Assembly: GCA_964531455.1 (NCBI GenBank)
Contig: CAZHFZ010000007.1
Location: forward strand, 1 to 64,000
Reading direction: 5' to 3'
From: Ga0077527 sp964531455
GTDB lineage: Bacteria; Pseudomonadota; Gammaproteobacteria; Burkholderiales; SG8-41
DNA: 64,000 bases
The position numbers were made by a program, and so were the translations under genes. This document shows, piece by piece, positions 18,427-27,534 of the stretch. The notes under the pieces were generated by a model that had not been told where the DNA came from, ran no database searches, and saw only the letters and a list, made by a program, of their open reading frames with translations. Positions within the stretch are counted from its first letter, which is position 1, and every line of letters starts with the position of its first letter.

Positions 18427-18661
18427 AACACTCGTCGTGACACCTCCATCGGGATGCGGCGTCGCCGAATTACAGGGCCAGATGTGCCTCGCGGATAAAA
18501 AGCAGGCTTGGCAAAACCGAGTTCAGCATACACGCGGGGATGTGCAGCGACAACCGCAAAGAAACAGCAACTTATTGTTTTTCAATGTCCTTGCGATCGC
18601 GACCATGTCAGGTTTCAGAGCAATGCAACAGTTCGTCCTCGCTTTTTCGCCGGGAATGCAG
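18427..18661. other. gene-poor stretch with second copy of the fadE upstream 16-mer
   Basis: This spacer carries the 16-mer CCCCGCGTGTATGCTG (minus strand, 18524-18539) shared with the fadE upstream region. No coding signal is convincing. I see no terminator for the alpha/beta hydrolase that ends at 18662. Confidence 0.5.
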
Positions 18662-19813
18662 CTACCGGATCATCGTGTCATGCAGCCACTGGGCGATCAG
18701 TTCGGCGATGACCCGCTCCTTCATTCCCGGGGTGCGTCCCATGTGGCCACCCTCCGGATAGACTCGCACCGATTTCGGCACTCCGTGCTCCTGCAGGATG
18801 TAGACGTCATCAATCGGCGCCTGGTCATCGCGTTTGCCGTTCACCGCCAGCAGCGGCGCGCAGGGGCCGTCAAGCAGGCCTTGGTCCTTGAGCGACAACT
18901 GGGGTGCCTGGGACAAGACTTCTTCAAGTGTACTCGCGCCGAGTACCCAGCTGCGCGCGTCCAATAGGCTGGCCGGTCCCAGCAAATAAGTCGATGCCGT
19001 CCTGGTCAGCGCCGGCTCCAGCCATGCACGCTGGAATCCGTGGTGAACATTACCGCCCTGGATGACCGCGGCACTGATGCGTTCTGATTCGACATGAGCC
19101 AGCTTTGCAGCCCAATAACCGCCAAAACTGCCGCCCCAGACGCCGATGCGACTGCCGTCAACGTCATCACGGTTGGACAGCCAGTCGATCGCCGCGGAAA
19201 AAGTGCGCTCGGCATCGGGCGTCATGTAACCCACCGGATTTTCGCCGGTGCCGGGCATATCCATCGTCAATGTCGCGAAACCATGGCCATGCAGGATTTC
19301 ACTGTTGCGTTGACGGTCTTCCTTCCAGCCATCGACGCCGCCCCAGTGGATGACGACGGGCGGCCTGACACAACCCGCGGGCACCTGCAGGTAACCGGTT
19401 AGCCGCTTGCCGGCGCAAGGGAACTCGACAACCTGCAATGGTGGGTTGAAAGAGCATGCCGCCTTGCGAAAACAGCGCAGCGAGTGTTGGTACGCCGCTA
19501 TCTTTCCGGGAGTGCTCGCCACCGGATACCGCCCGGTGCGGCAGTTGGCGTAGGCCAGAAACCAGGCTGCGCTTGCCGCTTCGGCGGCTCCCTGCTGCTG
19601 CAACGCATCGCCACGCGCTTCGTGGCGCAAACCGATCGTGCACCACACCTCAGCCCAATGGTCACGATCAAGACTGGTCAGCGCAGCAACAGCCGCCTGC
19701 GCATCTTCGGGTGTAATGTGTTCGAGCGGGCTGTTGCGACCGGCACGGCGAAGGATCTCGGCCTGGACCTGCTCCAGGGAGCGTTCGCCGGACATGCGGG
19801 TGCGATCTGTCAC
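18662..19813 (-). CDS. alpha/beta hydrolase, FrsA/DUF1100-like
   Basis: This 383-aa alpha/beta hydrolase has an N-terminal helical cap of about 130 residues. The nucleophile elbow is GVWGGSFGGYW, the acid region NGKRDDQAP and the catalytic His EGGHMGR. The arrangement with the long N-terminal part resembles FrsA-like esterases and the C-C bond hydrolases of the 2,6-dihydroxypseudooxynicotine hydrolase type. The substrate is unknown. It is the last gene of a minus-strand unit with the ferredoxin, AprA-like flavoprotein, AraC regulator and Tct transporter, so it may act on the imported compound. An alternative start is Met8 (MSGERSLEQ). Confidence 0.82.
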   Translation of the reverse strand: MTDRTRMSGERSLEQVQAEILRRAGRNSPLEHITPEDAQAAVAALTSLDRDHWAEVWCTIGLRHEARGDALQQQGAAEAASAAWFLAYANCRTGRYPVASTPGKIAAYQHSLRCFRKAACSFNPPLQVVEFPCAGKRLTGYLQVPAGCVRPPVVIHWGGVDGWKEDRQRNSEILHGHGFATLTMDMPGTGENPVGYMTPDAERTFSAAIDWLSNRDDVDGSRIGVWGGSFGGYWAAKLAHVESERISAAVIQGGNVHHGFQRAWLEPALTRTASTYLLGPASLLDARSWVLGASTLEEVLSQAPQLSLKDQGLLDGPCAPLLAVNGKRDDQAPIDDVYILQEHGVPKSVRVYPEGGHMGRTPGMKERVIAELIAQWLHDTMIR

Positions 19814-19817
19814 CGTG

Positions 19818-20096
19818 TTACTCGATCACTTTGCCGAGCAGGGACACCACGTCGGTCTGGTTGTGCACCATCTGCTGCGGAAACACCACGGTGATGGCAT
19901 TGGTGGGGCAAATGGTCTGGCACAGTCCGCAATACCAGCACTCGTCGGGATATTTGATCACCGGCAGCGTCTGGCGGTTGTCTTCCTCCTTGTAGATCAG
20001 GTCGCCGGGACAGATCCAGTCGCAGAGATTGCATTTGACGCAGGTTTCGGGATTGATGCGGATCGGATTAAAAACTGCTTTGTTGTCGGTTGTCAT
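19818..20096 (-). CDS. two-cluster 4Fe-4S ferredoxin, AprB-like
   Basis: The 92-aa protein has two complete 4Fe-4S motifs, CVKCNLCDWICP and CWYCGLCQTICP, each followed by the usual short loop. It resembles AprB-type iron-sulfur subunits and small polyferredoxins and has no membrane segment. It starts 10 bases after the stop of the AprA-like flavoprotein gene, so the two almost certainly form a complex in which this subunit relays electrons from or to the flavin. It is not evidence of sulfur metabolism by itself. Confidence 0.88.
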   Translation of the reverse strand: MTTDNKAVFNPIRINPETCVKCNLCDWICPGDLIYKEEDNRQTLPVIKYPDECWYCGLCQTICPTNAITVVFPQQMVHNQTDVVSLLGKVIE

Positions 20097-20106
20097 GATC
20101 TTCCTC

Positions 20107-21834
20107 TCACGCCGCCACTGCGGAGTTGCCGCGGCTGAATGCCGCAGACAGCGGTTGATCGGTCGACAGCGTACGTGTCACCGGCCCGTTCGCGCCGCGT
20201 TCGACAATGACAAATTTGCGCCAGTTCACATCGTCGGTTTTCGGAAAATCCATGCGGAAATGCGAGGAGCCGGTGCGGGTTTCCTGCCGCGCCAGTGACG
20301 CCGTGGCCATCATCTCGGCATTCATGCGGATGTTTTTGGCTTCATGCACGCGCATCAACCCGTGCAGGTCGTCGGCCTTCATCGTCGGCTCACGTTTGGC
20401 CAGTGCGATGAGCGTATCGAGCGCCAGTTTCAAGCCACGCTCGTTGCGGCGCACACCGACGTAATCGCTGACCGTCTGGCGGGTGGTGTCTTCATGGGTT
20501 TTCCACGGCAGGCCGTTCTCCTGCTGCAGATGCGCTTCGGACTGCGCACGAATCTGCGCCAGCGCCTTCAGGTCCAGCGCGGGCAATGAACCGCTGCTGG
20601 CACGGATGCGCTGCACCACGCCCTCACCGGCGATATGGCCCAGAACCGCAGCACCGGAAATGCCGCCGCTGACCGTCGCGCAGTCGCCGGCGGCAAACAG
20701 CGCCTCGACCGCCGTTTCTCCATTGGTATCGACCGCCAGGCCGCTGCCACGAAAATACACGCCGCTGCGGCGTATGCTCAGTTCGGACACCGACACTTCA
20801 ACCAGTTCCTCGCGGAAATTGACGCCCTTCTGCTGGTAATACGCCGGCAGCGTGTAGCGATCAACCTGCAGCGTATGCTCCATGCGGTCGAGCATGTCCT
20901 GCGACAAATGCCTGCAGTCGAGATAAATCGGGCCGTTGCCGAGCAGGTATTCGTTGATCACGCCGTCCGCAATCACCGCGCGGCGGGCGTTTTCACCCTT
21001 CTTGTCATACTTGAACATGAAACGGTCGCCCGCCTTGTTGACGAAATACGCGCCCAGGCTGACCAGAGCATTGAGGCCCTGACAGGAAAAACCCTTGGGC
21101 GTCAGCGTCGCCTCGACCGACTCCATGTTCGCCAGCGCCGCGCCGGCGTGATAACCCATCGCCTGCGCATCGCCGGTGTTGTAGGGGATATGCCACGAAT
21201 CAAACGCCAGGCCCGAGGCATTTTGCGAAATCCGGTTGACGTCGCCTGCAGCCAGCACCACGGCCTTGGCGCGGATCACCGTCCACTCGCCGCTGCGGAA
21301 ATTGAAGGCCACGGCGCCGTAGGCGCGATTGTCTTTCACCAGCAACTGCACCACCATCGTGCGCATCAGCACCGTCGCCTTGCCCTTGCGCACGCGCTCG
21401 CCCAGATGCTTCTTGAAGTCTGTGCCGTCGAAATTTATGTGATAAGTGCCGGGCAGGCCGAACGAGCGCAGCCGGTAATAGTCCCCGGTCTGGCGGTCCT
21501 TGAAATCAACGCCCAGCGATTCGATCTTGCGGAAAATGCGCGGCATCTCATGGATGACCCGCCCCGCCACCGCCATGTCGACAATGCCGTCGGTCAGTTC
21601 CGGCACATGTTTGATAAGGAACTCCGGGGTATCCCACTCCGGGCCGGAATCCATGATCGTCAGGTAGTGGTCGACGCCGCAACCGATGCTGCCGCAATGG
21701 TCGAGTACCTTGCCTTTTTCGCAAATGACCACTTTCAGGCCGGCTTCCAGCGCCGGGATTGCCGCCATGCTGCCGGCGACGCCGCCGCCGACCACCAGCA
21801 CATCGGTTTCGATCTGGATGAATTCCTTGCTCAT
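20107..21834 (-). CDS. AprA/fumarate-reductase-like flavoprotein subunit
   Basis: This 575-aa FAD protein is of the succinate dehydrogenase/fumarate reductase flavoprotein superfamily. The FAD motif is VLVVGGGVAGSMAAIPALEAG. A middle segment reads AVVLAAGDVNRISQNASG, and EALFAAGDCATVSGGISGAAVLGHIAGEG is the second FAD contact. It is closer to AprA-like proteins than to SdhA: it lacks the SHTxAAxGG covalent-flavin segment found in the FrdA of this window. With the adjacent ferredoxin it makes an AprBA-like pair. No sulfate-activation or sulfite genes are nearby; the neighbours are an AraC regulator, a Tct transporter and a hydrolase. Oxidation or reduction of an imported organic acid is the best inference. 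Confidence 0.85.
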   Translation of the reverse strand: MSKEFIQIETDVLVVGGGVAGSMAAIPALEAGLKVVICEKGKVLDHCGSIGCGVDHYLTIMDSGPEWDTPEFLIKHVPELTDGIVDMAVAGRVIHEMPRIFRKIESLGVDFKDRQTGDYYRLRSFGLPGTYHINFDGTDFKKHLGERVRKGKATVLMRTMVVQLLVKDNRAYGAVAFNFRSGEWTVIRAKAVVLAAGDVNRISQNASGLAFDSWHIPYNTGDAQAMGYHAGAALANMESVEATLTPKGFSCQGLNALVSLGAYFVNKAGDRFMFKYDKKGENARRAVIADGVINEYLLGNGPIYLDCRHLSQDMLDRMEHTLQVDRYTLPAYYQQKGVNFREELVEVSVSELSIRRSGVYFRGSGLAVDTNGETAVEALFAAGDCATVSGGISGAAVLGHIAGEGVVQRIRASSGSLPALDLKALAQIRAQSEAHLQQENGLPWKTHEDTTRQTVSDYVGVRRNERGLKLALDTLIALAKREPTMKADDLHGLMRVHEAKNIRMNAEMMATASLARQETRTGSSHFRMDFPKTDDVNWRKFVIVERGANGPVTRTLSTDQPLSAAFSRGNSAVAA

Positions 21835-21962
21835 TGCGCTTGCACCTCAGGTTATTCACTGCAACGGCAATGCTAAGGGTGGCCCCCGCCGGGCACCAGT
21901 GACAGGTTGGTGTTTTTTCAGGACTTTCCTACTGTTTGGCCGCATTTACTCCTTGGCCGCTT

Positions 21963-22859
21963 TTACTCCCTTGCATTACGCAACCGGAACTGCCGCGGCG
22001 CAGTCGCATAACGCTGTCGAAAACGGCGGGAAAAATAGGCTTCATCCTCGAAACCCACTGCTTGCGCCACCTCGTTGATGCGCAGCGTGGTGTGAGTCAG
22101 CAGTTCGCAGGCTTTTTCCATGCGCCGTTCGGTGACCAGATCGACAAAGGTTTTGCCGGTTTCTTTTTTGATCAGGTGCGCGAGGTAGTTCGGGGACAGA
22201 TCCGCCGCGGCCGCAGCATCCGTCAGTTGTATGCGTTGTGCAAGGTGTTCGCGCACATGACGCATCACCCGCGCCAGCGCATCGCGCCGGCTGGTGCGTT
22301 GCGCCTGTTTTGCCGCCATACCGAGCAACGCACGCTCATAGCGCCGGCACACCGTGCCCAGCAACAGCAGCAGGTGGCCGCGGATCAACTCCAGTGAGCC
22401 GTAACGGCGGCGCGCATTTTCCGCCTGCATGCTGCGGCAAGCCCCGGTGACCACAGCAAGGTCCTTGCCGGTCAGCGAAAAATCCAGGTATTCCTGGAAC
22501 AGGAACGGCGCGAGTTCCGGTGCGCGGGCCAGCGGCACGTCTTCAAGATCCAGCGGATCAACGTCCAGTTCCGGGCGCAGAAAATGCAGATTGAAGCTGA
22601 GAATAAAAAACCGGGATCGCGGCGGATGCGGGATGCGGTGCACCCGGTACGGCAAGACAAAACTCAGATCGCCGGGCTCCAGCGGCCGCGCGGCAGCCGC
22701 GATGTGCTGCGTGGTCCGCCCGGCAAGATTAAGCTGGATCTGGAAATACTCGTGGCGGTGCGCCTCGGCAATGCGGGTGACGCTTTTTTCGTCGCGGATC
22801 GCAAAATCGGGACTGACGGCGCGATCCGCCATCGAATAGGTGCGGATCGCGCGCGTCAT
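21963..22859 (-). CDS. AraC-family transcriptional regulator
   Basis: This 298-aa regulator has an N-terminal cupin-like sensor domain (EAHRHEYFQIQLNLAGRTTQ, then PLEPGDLSFVLPYRVHRI). The C-terminal double helix-turn-helix contains LAQRIQLTDAAAAADLSPNY and the conserved INEVAQAVGFEDEAYFSRRF signature. It lies four bases downstream of the TctC-like gene and 128 bases upstream of the flavoprotein gene, in the same orientation. It probably controls this uptake/oxidation unit. The ligand is unknown. Confidence 0.92.
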   Translation of the reverse strand: MTRAIRTYSMADRAVSPDFAIRDEKSVTRIAEAHRHEYFQIQLNLAGRTTQHIAAAARPLEPGDLSFVLPYRVHRIPHPPRSRFFILSFNLHFLRPELDVDPLDLEDVPLARAPELAPFLFQEYLDFSLTGKDLAVVTGACRSMQAENARRRYGSLELIRGHLLLLLGTVCRRYERALLGMAAKQAQRTSRRDALARVMRHVREHLAQRIQLTDAAAAADLSPNYLAHLIKKETGKTFVDLVTERRMEKACELLTHTTLRINEVAQAVGFEDEAYFSRRFRQRYATAPRQFRLRNARE

Positions 22860-22863
22860 GCGT

Positions 22864-23886
22864 TTACTGGATGTCTTTCACCGCCGCCTTGAGGATCGAC
22901 TCCAGGTTGGCGCTGGCCTTAGCAAGTTCTGCGACCTGCTTCTGCTGCAAAGCGCCTTCAAATGGCGCCACCGGACGCTCGCCCTTTTTGCTTTCCGCCA
23001 GCAGATCAGGATCTTTGAGCGCTGCAGTCACCACAGCCCGGAAAGCCGCGACTGCCTGCGGATCCATGTTGGGCGGACCGATGTAGCTGCGATGCGTTTC
23101 GAGGATGGTTGCCATGGCCTGCACTGTAGCCCGCTTTGCCGCAGGCACGATGGCGGTAACCACCGGGATGCCCGGGTAATCCGGGGAGGGCAGCGAGGTC
23201 ACCATCAGGATCGGGTTTTTGTCGCCGGAACGGATAGGGCCCAGCGATTCACTCCAGCCGGTAATGTGACCATCACCATCGCCCTTGATCACGGCGAGCG
23301 AGGTATCAGCGTTGCCCTCGTACCCGGTCACCGCCTTTACCTTGAACCCCAGCGCGTCGCCCAAAACAGCAATCGTGTAGAAATCCTCGTCCGTTCCCTG
23401 TGAGGGGAAAACGAAAGGCCGTTTCAGCTTTTGCACGTCCTGGATCGACTTGATCGCCGACTTGCCGCCAACGGTCAGCACCCGTGGTTCGCTGGTGACG
23501 CGACCCAGATAACTGAACTTGACCGGATCGAAAGCCTGGGCACCGGCACTGCCGGCCAGCGGGGCTAGGATCAGGGTCGAGACATTGCCGAAAAAAAGTT
23601 CGAGGCCGTTGGGCTTGACCCGCCAGACATGGTTGGCCGCCTTGAGCCCGCCGCCGCCCGGCATCAAAACGATGCGCACTTCCTTGGCGCCGCTGTGCTT
23701 CAGCAGGTACGGCTGCAGCATGCGCGCATATCGCGTATGGCCGCCGGAGGCACCGCCGGCGACGTTGATAATGATCACCTTGTCCTTGTAATAACCCGCG
23801 GCCTGAGCCAGCGCGCGGCCTGCTCCGCCCATCACCAGCGGCGCCATGGCGCCGGCAAGCATCAGTTTTCTGCGTGTTGTTTTCAT
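22864..23886 (-). CDS. TctC-family periplasmic substrate-binding protein
   Basis: This 340-aa tripartite tricarboxylate transporter receptor begins with a twin-arginine-like signal (TTRRKLMLAGAMAPLVMGG, cut near AQA). The mature domain has the Bug-type pattern VIIINVAGGASGGHTRYARM. It delivers a substrate, usually a carboxylate, to the membrane partners encoded just upstream on the same strand, so unlike most TctC proteins in this lineage it keeps its permease genes. The chemical identity of the ligand cannot be read from sequence. Confidence 0.88.
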   Translation of the reverse strand: MKTTRRKLMLAGAMAPLVMGGAGRALAQAAGYYKDKVIIINVAGGASGGHTRYARMLQPYLLKHSGAKEVRIVLMPGGGGLKAANHVWRVKPNGLELFFGNVSTLILAPLAGSAGAQAFDPVKFSYLGRVTSEPRVLTVGGKSAIKSIQDVQKLKRPFVFPSQGTDEDFYTIAVLGDALGFKVKAVTGYEGNADTSLAVIKGDGDGHITGWSESLGPIRSGDKNPILMVTSLPSPDYPGIPVVTAIVPAAKRATVQAMATILETHRSYIGPPNMDPQAVAAFRAVVTAALKDPDLLAESKKGERPVAPFEGALQQKQVAELAKASANLESILKAAVKDIQ

Positions 23887-23928
23887 TACGTTGCTTCCTC
23901 CGGATTTACATTGATGATTACACCCGAC

Positions 23929-24438
23929 TTAACTGAACAGCGGCGCCAGCAACCCGTGATACATCTGCATTTGCAGCGCCACCACGAACAACAGATACAT
24001 TGAACCGGTCAACAATCCGGCGTAAAGCAGGCTCGGCCACGGCCTGCAATAACCCGTCAACAGGAAATAACCCGCGGTAAACAGGAACGCGGTCGGCATC
24101 AAGCCCAGAATGAATACCATCGCCACCAGTATGGCCACCATGCCATACGCGCCGGATTCGCTGCGCCATGCCGATTTTTTCTGCGTTATCCGTTCAAGCG
24201 GGGCTTCAACCGCAGGCATTTCAGGCGCCTCAACCGAAATCATGTCGATCTGCAGATCCTCGGTAGAGCCGAAGTTGTGCCAGACAAGCTGGATCAGCGT
24301 TAGCACGATGCCCGCAACCGCCAACGGCAAGGGGATCAACCGCGCCCGCGGACCGAAGTCCTGGCATAGCCAAATGATGCCGATGAACAACGCCAGCAGC
24401 AGCACGGAAGCCACGTTCTCCTGGGCATGTCGACTCAT
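23929..24438 (-). CDS. TctB-family small membrane subunit
   Basis: This 169-aa protein has about four membrane helices: ASVLLLALFIGIIWLCQ, LIPLPLAVAGIVLTLIQLV, GAYGMVAILVAMVFILGL, and a C-terminal pair around TAGYFLLTGY and GLLTGSMYLLFVVAL. This is the layout of the small TctB subunit of tripartite tricarboxylate transporters. Its ATG overlaps the stop of the large subunit gene by four bases (ATGA), which indicates translational coupling. Confidence 0.87.
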   Translation of the reverse strand: MSRHAQENVASVLLLALFIGIIWLCQDFGPRARLIPLPLAVAGIVLTLIQLVWHNFGSTEDLQIDMISVEAPEMPAVEAPLERITQKKSAWRSESGAYGMVAILVAMVFILGLMPTAFLFTAGYFLLTGYCRPWPSLLYAGLLTGSMYLLFVVALQMQMYHGLLAPLFS

Positions 24439-25940
24439 GGCACAGTCACCCCGGACGCAGGCTGCCGCTTCTTCCTCCGCCAGTTACGGATAAAAGGCAG
24501 GGCCGCAGTAATCAGGACAAAAATCAGCATAGCCAGCGCAATCGGCCGATCAAGCAGGAAATCTTTACCGTACAGGGTCAGCGAAATATGCAGGTTGCGC
24601 TCGATCATCACCGCCAGCACCATGCCAATGACGAAATTCGCGCGCGAGTACCGGTACTTGTCCATCAGGTAACCGACTACGCCGAATACCGCGGCCACGA
24701 TCACGTCCTCGATGTGGCCGCGCGTTGCGTAAGCACCCACAAAACAGACAGACAATACGATCGGCACCATCAGATTGGCCTGCATCGATGGCAGACGCGC
24801 CAGCCACGGCGTGATGCCGAGGCCGATGATCGTCACTGCGATATTGGCAATGACGATGATCCACACCATGCTGAACACCAGGTCGAGGTTTTTGGTCAGC
24901 ATGTCCGGACCCGGCACCACGCCCAAACCCATGAAAGCCACCAGCAGGATCGCCATGCTCTCGCCGCCAGGAATGCCAAAGGCCAGTGTCGGCATCAATC
25001 CGCCACCCTCATTGGCGCCCATGGTGGCATCGGGTGCAATAACACCCTCTACAGCCCCTTTGCCGAAACGCTCCGGCGTTTTTGAGGTCTGCACCGCCTG
25101 CGCATAGGCGGCAAGTCCGGCGACGGTGGCACCGACACCAGGCAGCACGCCGATCCACAGACCCAGAATGCTGGAACGCACCACCAGCCAGCGGTGCGTG
25201 ATGGCGTCCTTGATACCCTCCATCACCGTGCTTTCTTCCTTCACCAGTGTGCGGTCGACAATCGGCACGCCCTTGATCGTCAGCTTCATCATTTCTGAAA
25301 CCGCAAACAGGCCGATCATGGCCACTGGAAACGAGATGCCGTCCATCAGGAAATCGCTGCCGAAAGTAAAGCGCGGGGTGGCGGTCACCACATCCAAGCC
25401 GACGAATGCCGCCAGCACGCCGAGCACGCTTGCGGTCAGGCCTTTCATCAGCGAGCCTTCACCGAAGGTGGCTATCACCGTAAGCCCCCACAATGCCATG
25501 ATCAGGTATTCGCTGGGACCAAGAGCCAGAATGACCGGACGGATCAGTGGAATACAAAGCGCCAGAAAGATCGCGCCGATAATTCCGCCGAACAGCGCGC
25601 CAGTGGCCGATGCCGCGAGCGCACGCTTGGCCTGGCCTTTTTTGGTCATCGGGTAACCGTCGAAGCACAGCGCAAGCCCTTTCGCCGAACCGGGCACGCT
25701 GTACAGGATGCTGGTCACCGAATCGCCCCAGATCGTAGCGATGTGTGCGCCAAGCAGCAAGGCGAGGGTCGCTCCCGTTTCGAATCCGTAGGTAAACGGC
25801 AGCAACAGCGCCATCGCCACCACACCGCCCAGACCGGGCAGAATGCCGATCACCAGGCCGTAAATGACACCGAGGAACAGGAACAACACGGCCTGCGGGG
25901 TGAGCAAGGCCAACAGACCGGCGTAAATGGCATCAATCAT
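24435..25940 (-). CDS. TctA-family large permease subunit
   Basis: This protein of about 500 residues has some 12 membrane segments and TctA signatures near the N-terminus (GILPGLGGVVAMALLLPFTYG) and at YSVPGSAKGLALCFDGYPMTKKGQAKRAL. It forms the transport pore of the secondary, ion-driven tricarboxylate-type transporter. An in-frame start at 26024 would add 28 polar residues; the ATG at 25940 with GGAG eight bases before it is preferred. It is the first gene of the unit that runs through TctB, TctC, AraC, flavoprotein, ferredoxin and hydrolase. Confidence 0.92.
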   Translation of the reverse strand: MIDAIYAGLLALLTPQAVLFLFLGVIYGLVIGILPGLGGVVAMALLLPFTYGFETGATLALLLGAHIATIWGDSVTSILYSVPGSAKGLALCFDGYPMTKKGQAKRALAASATGALFGGIIGAIFLALCIPLIRPVILALGPSEYLIMALWGLTVIATFGEGSLMKGLTASVLGVLAAFVGLDVVTATPRFTFGSDFLMDGISFPVAMIGLFAVSEMMKLTIKGVPIVDRTLVKEESTVMEGIKDAITHRWLVVRSSILGLWIGVLPGVGATVAGLAAYAQAVQTSKTPERFGKGAVEGVIAPDATMGANEGGGLMPTLAFGIPGGESMAILLVAFMGLGVVPGPDMLTKNLDLVFSMVWIIVIANIAVTIIGLGITPWLARLPSMQANLMVPIVLSVCFVGAYATRGHIEDVIVAAVFGVVGYLMDKYRYSRANFVIGMVLAVMIERNLHISLTLYGKDFLLDRPIALAMLIFVLITAALPFIRNWRRKKRQPASGVTVP

Positions 25941-26159
25941 GCGTATGCTCCGCTGCGTTCGCGTGCCATGCGTATGGGAAAACTGCCATGACCTAAACTC
26001 CTCCTTCGCTGTGGATGCGGCCACCGTGCTGCATTGACATCACAGTCTTTCGGCTACCGACGCGGCACTTTACAACAAACTGTTGCAAAGCGGCCAGCGC
26101 CACCGCAACAAGTTCAGCGCGGCACCATATCAGTGCCCTCCCGCATGCCTTTCATCGGG

Positions 26160-26657
26160 TCACAACATGACCGGTCGATTGCCCAGTTCGTCCACATTAT
26201 TGGATACGGCCGGAAAATGTTCGGCGAGCAGGCGGGTGATGCAACGGATACCTTCCAGCAGACCGCCTTCGAACTGCCCGGCGCTGAAAGACTCCTCAAT
26301 CACCTTGCAGATCGACTCCCATTCATGCTGAGCCACCCGCGCGCTGATGCCCCGGTCCGCAACGATCTCGATGTCGCGATCTGCCCAGTTGATGTAAAGC
26401 AGCACGCCGCTGTTTTCAGCGGTATCCCAGACCCGGAGTTGCGAAAAAACCTCCTCGGCCCTTTGCCGGGGACTTTGCCCGTTCAGCAACGGCCCCAGAT
26501 CCAGGCTCGCCTCAACCGCAACCCGCAATTCTCCAAGATGCATGCGCTCGCTGTCGCTGACCGCTTGCTCGACGCTACGCATGACCGCGGCCGAGAACAC
26601 CCGCCTGGCGAAAACCGGCGGCAGCAGTGCATGTTTCAAAAATCGTTTGATGTTCAT
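26160..26657 (-). CDS. TPM-domain protein
   Basis: This 165-aa soluble protein belongs to the TPM (TLP18.3/Psb32/MOLO-1) family, with the core pattern ELRVAVEASLDL, RAEEVFSQLRVWDTAENSGVLLYI and DRDIEIVADRGISARV. It starts one base after the stop of the larger TPM gene. A longer reading from 26813 is an overlap of that gene's Gly-rich tail in another frame and is not preferred. Together with LemA and the signal-peptide TPM protein it forms a three-gene unit seen in many bacteria. The molecular role of the family is not settled. Confidence 0.85.
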   Translation of the reverse strand: MNIKRFLKHALLPPVFARRVFSAAVMRSVEQAVSDSERMHLGELRVAVEASLDLGPLLNGQSPRQRAEEVFSQLRVWDTAENSGVLLYINWADRDIEIVADRGISARVAQHEWESICKVIEESFSAGQFEGGLLEGIRCITRLLAEHFPAVSNNVDELGNRPVML

Positions 26658-26658
26658 G

Positions 26659-27531
26659 TCACCAGCTCCCCGATGCGCCGCCGCCACCGGAACTGCCGCC
26701 ACCGCCGCTGAATCCCCCGCCGCCGAAACCGCCACCACCACCTCCGGAGGACCAGGAACCGCCGCCACCGCCCCAGGATCGACTCGATGCGCCCCCGGCC
26801 AGGGCAAAGACAAATATGATTACGCTGGCCACCAGCCCCGCAATAAAGCTGGCGAAGACCAGACCCAGAGCCACCCCGACCGCAAGGCCGATCAGGCCGG
26901 CAGCAGGAACACGACCGGTCAGGGGCTGCAAAATACGCGCCAGCGGATTGGCAAAAATCAATGCTGCGAACAACAGCATGGGATCAAAGGGCAACGGTGA
27001 TGAATGACCCGGCCCCTGCTGTGCCAGCGGCGGCAATGGTTCGCCACCCGCCACGCGCAGGATGCGCGACACTCCGGCGTCGATGCCCGCCGCAAAGTCG
27101 CCCTGCTTCAGATGGGGCACGATGTCTTCGCTGATGATGCGTTTGGCGGTGGCGTCGTTCAGCGCGCCCTCCAGACCGTAACCGACCTCGATGCGCAGTT
27201 TGCGGTCATTCCTGGCAATGACCAGCAGCACGCCGTCATCGACACCCTTGCGGCCGGGCTTCCATTGCTCGAATGCGCGCACAGCATATTCTTCGATGGA
27301 TTCCGGTTGCACGGTCGGCACCATCAGCACCACCACCTGCGCACCCTTTTCCTTCTCGAACGCCGCAAGTTTATGCTCAAGCTGGGCGACGCTCTGCGCG
27401 GAAAGCGTCCCGGTAAGGTCGGTAACCCTGGCCTTCAGCGGTGGTACGTCAACGCCGGCGGCAACCGCGTGCAGGGCGAAGCCCAGCATCGCAGCAAGCC
27501 ACCACAAGCGCCAATGCATCAGGTGATGCAT
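26659..27531 (-). CDS. exported TPM-domain protein with Gly/Ser-rich tail (YgcG-like)
   Basis: The product has an N-terminal signal peptide (WLAAMLGFALHAVAAG) and a TPM domain at about residues 35-160 (TGTLSAQSVAQLEHKL, GAQVVVLMVPTV, DDGVLLVIARNDRKLRIEVG). Two or three membrane helices follow at about 190-245, then a tail of Gly and Ser ending SGGGGASGSW. This is the classic YgcG-like layout: a periplasmic domain anchored in the membrane with a disordered tail. It lies three bases downstream of lemA. Partners of this type are thought to act with LemA at the envelope, but the function is unproven. Confidence 0.88.
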   Translation of the reverse strand: MHHLMHWRLWWLAAMLGFALHAVAAGVDVPPLKARVTDLTGTLSAQSVAQLEHKLAAFEKEKGAQVVVLMVPTVQPESIEEYAVRAFEQWKPGRKGVDDGVLLVIARNDRKLRIEVGYGLEGALNDATAKRIISEDIVPHLKQGDFAAGIDAGVSRILRVAGGEPLPPLAQQGPGHSSPLPFDPMLLFAALIFANPLARILQPLTGRVPAAGLIGLAVGVALGLVFASFIAGLVASVIIFVFALAGGASSRSWGGGGGSWSSGGGGGGFGGGGFSGGGGSSGGGGASGSW

Positions 27532-27534
27532 GAA

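Noticed and set aside
20107..21834. True adenylylsulfate reductase subunit AprA
   Set aside because: No sat, aprM, dsr or sox genes are near. The neighbours are a carboxylate-type transporter, AraC regulator and hydrolase. The relationship is kept as AprA-like only.
22864..23886. Tat export of the TctC-like protein as a firm call
   Set aside because: Two arginines are present, but the full SRRxFLK pattern is not. Sec export is equally possible.
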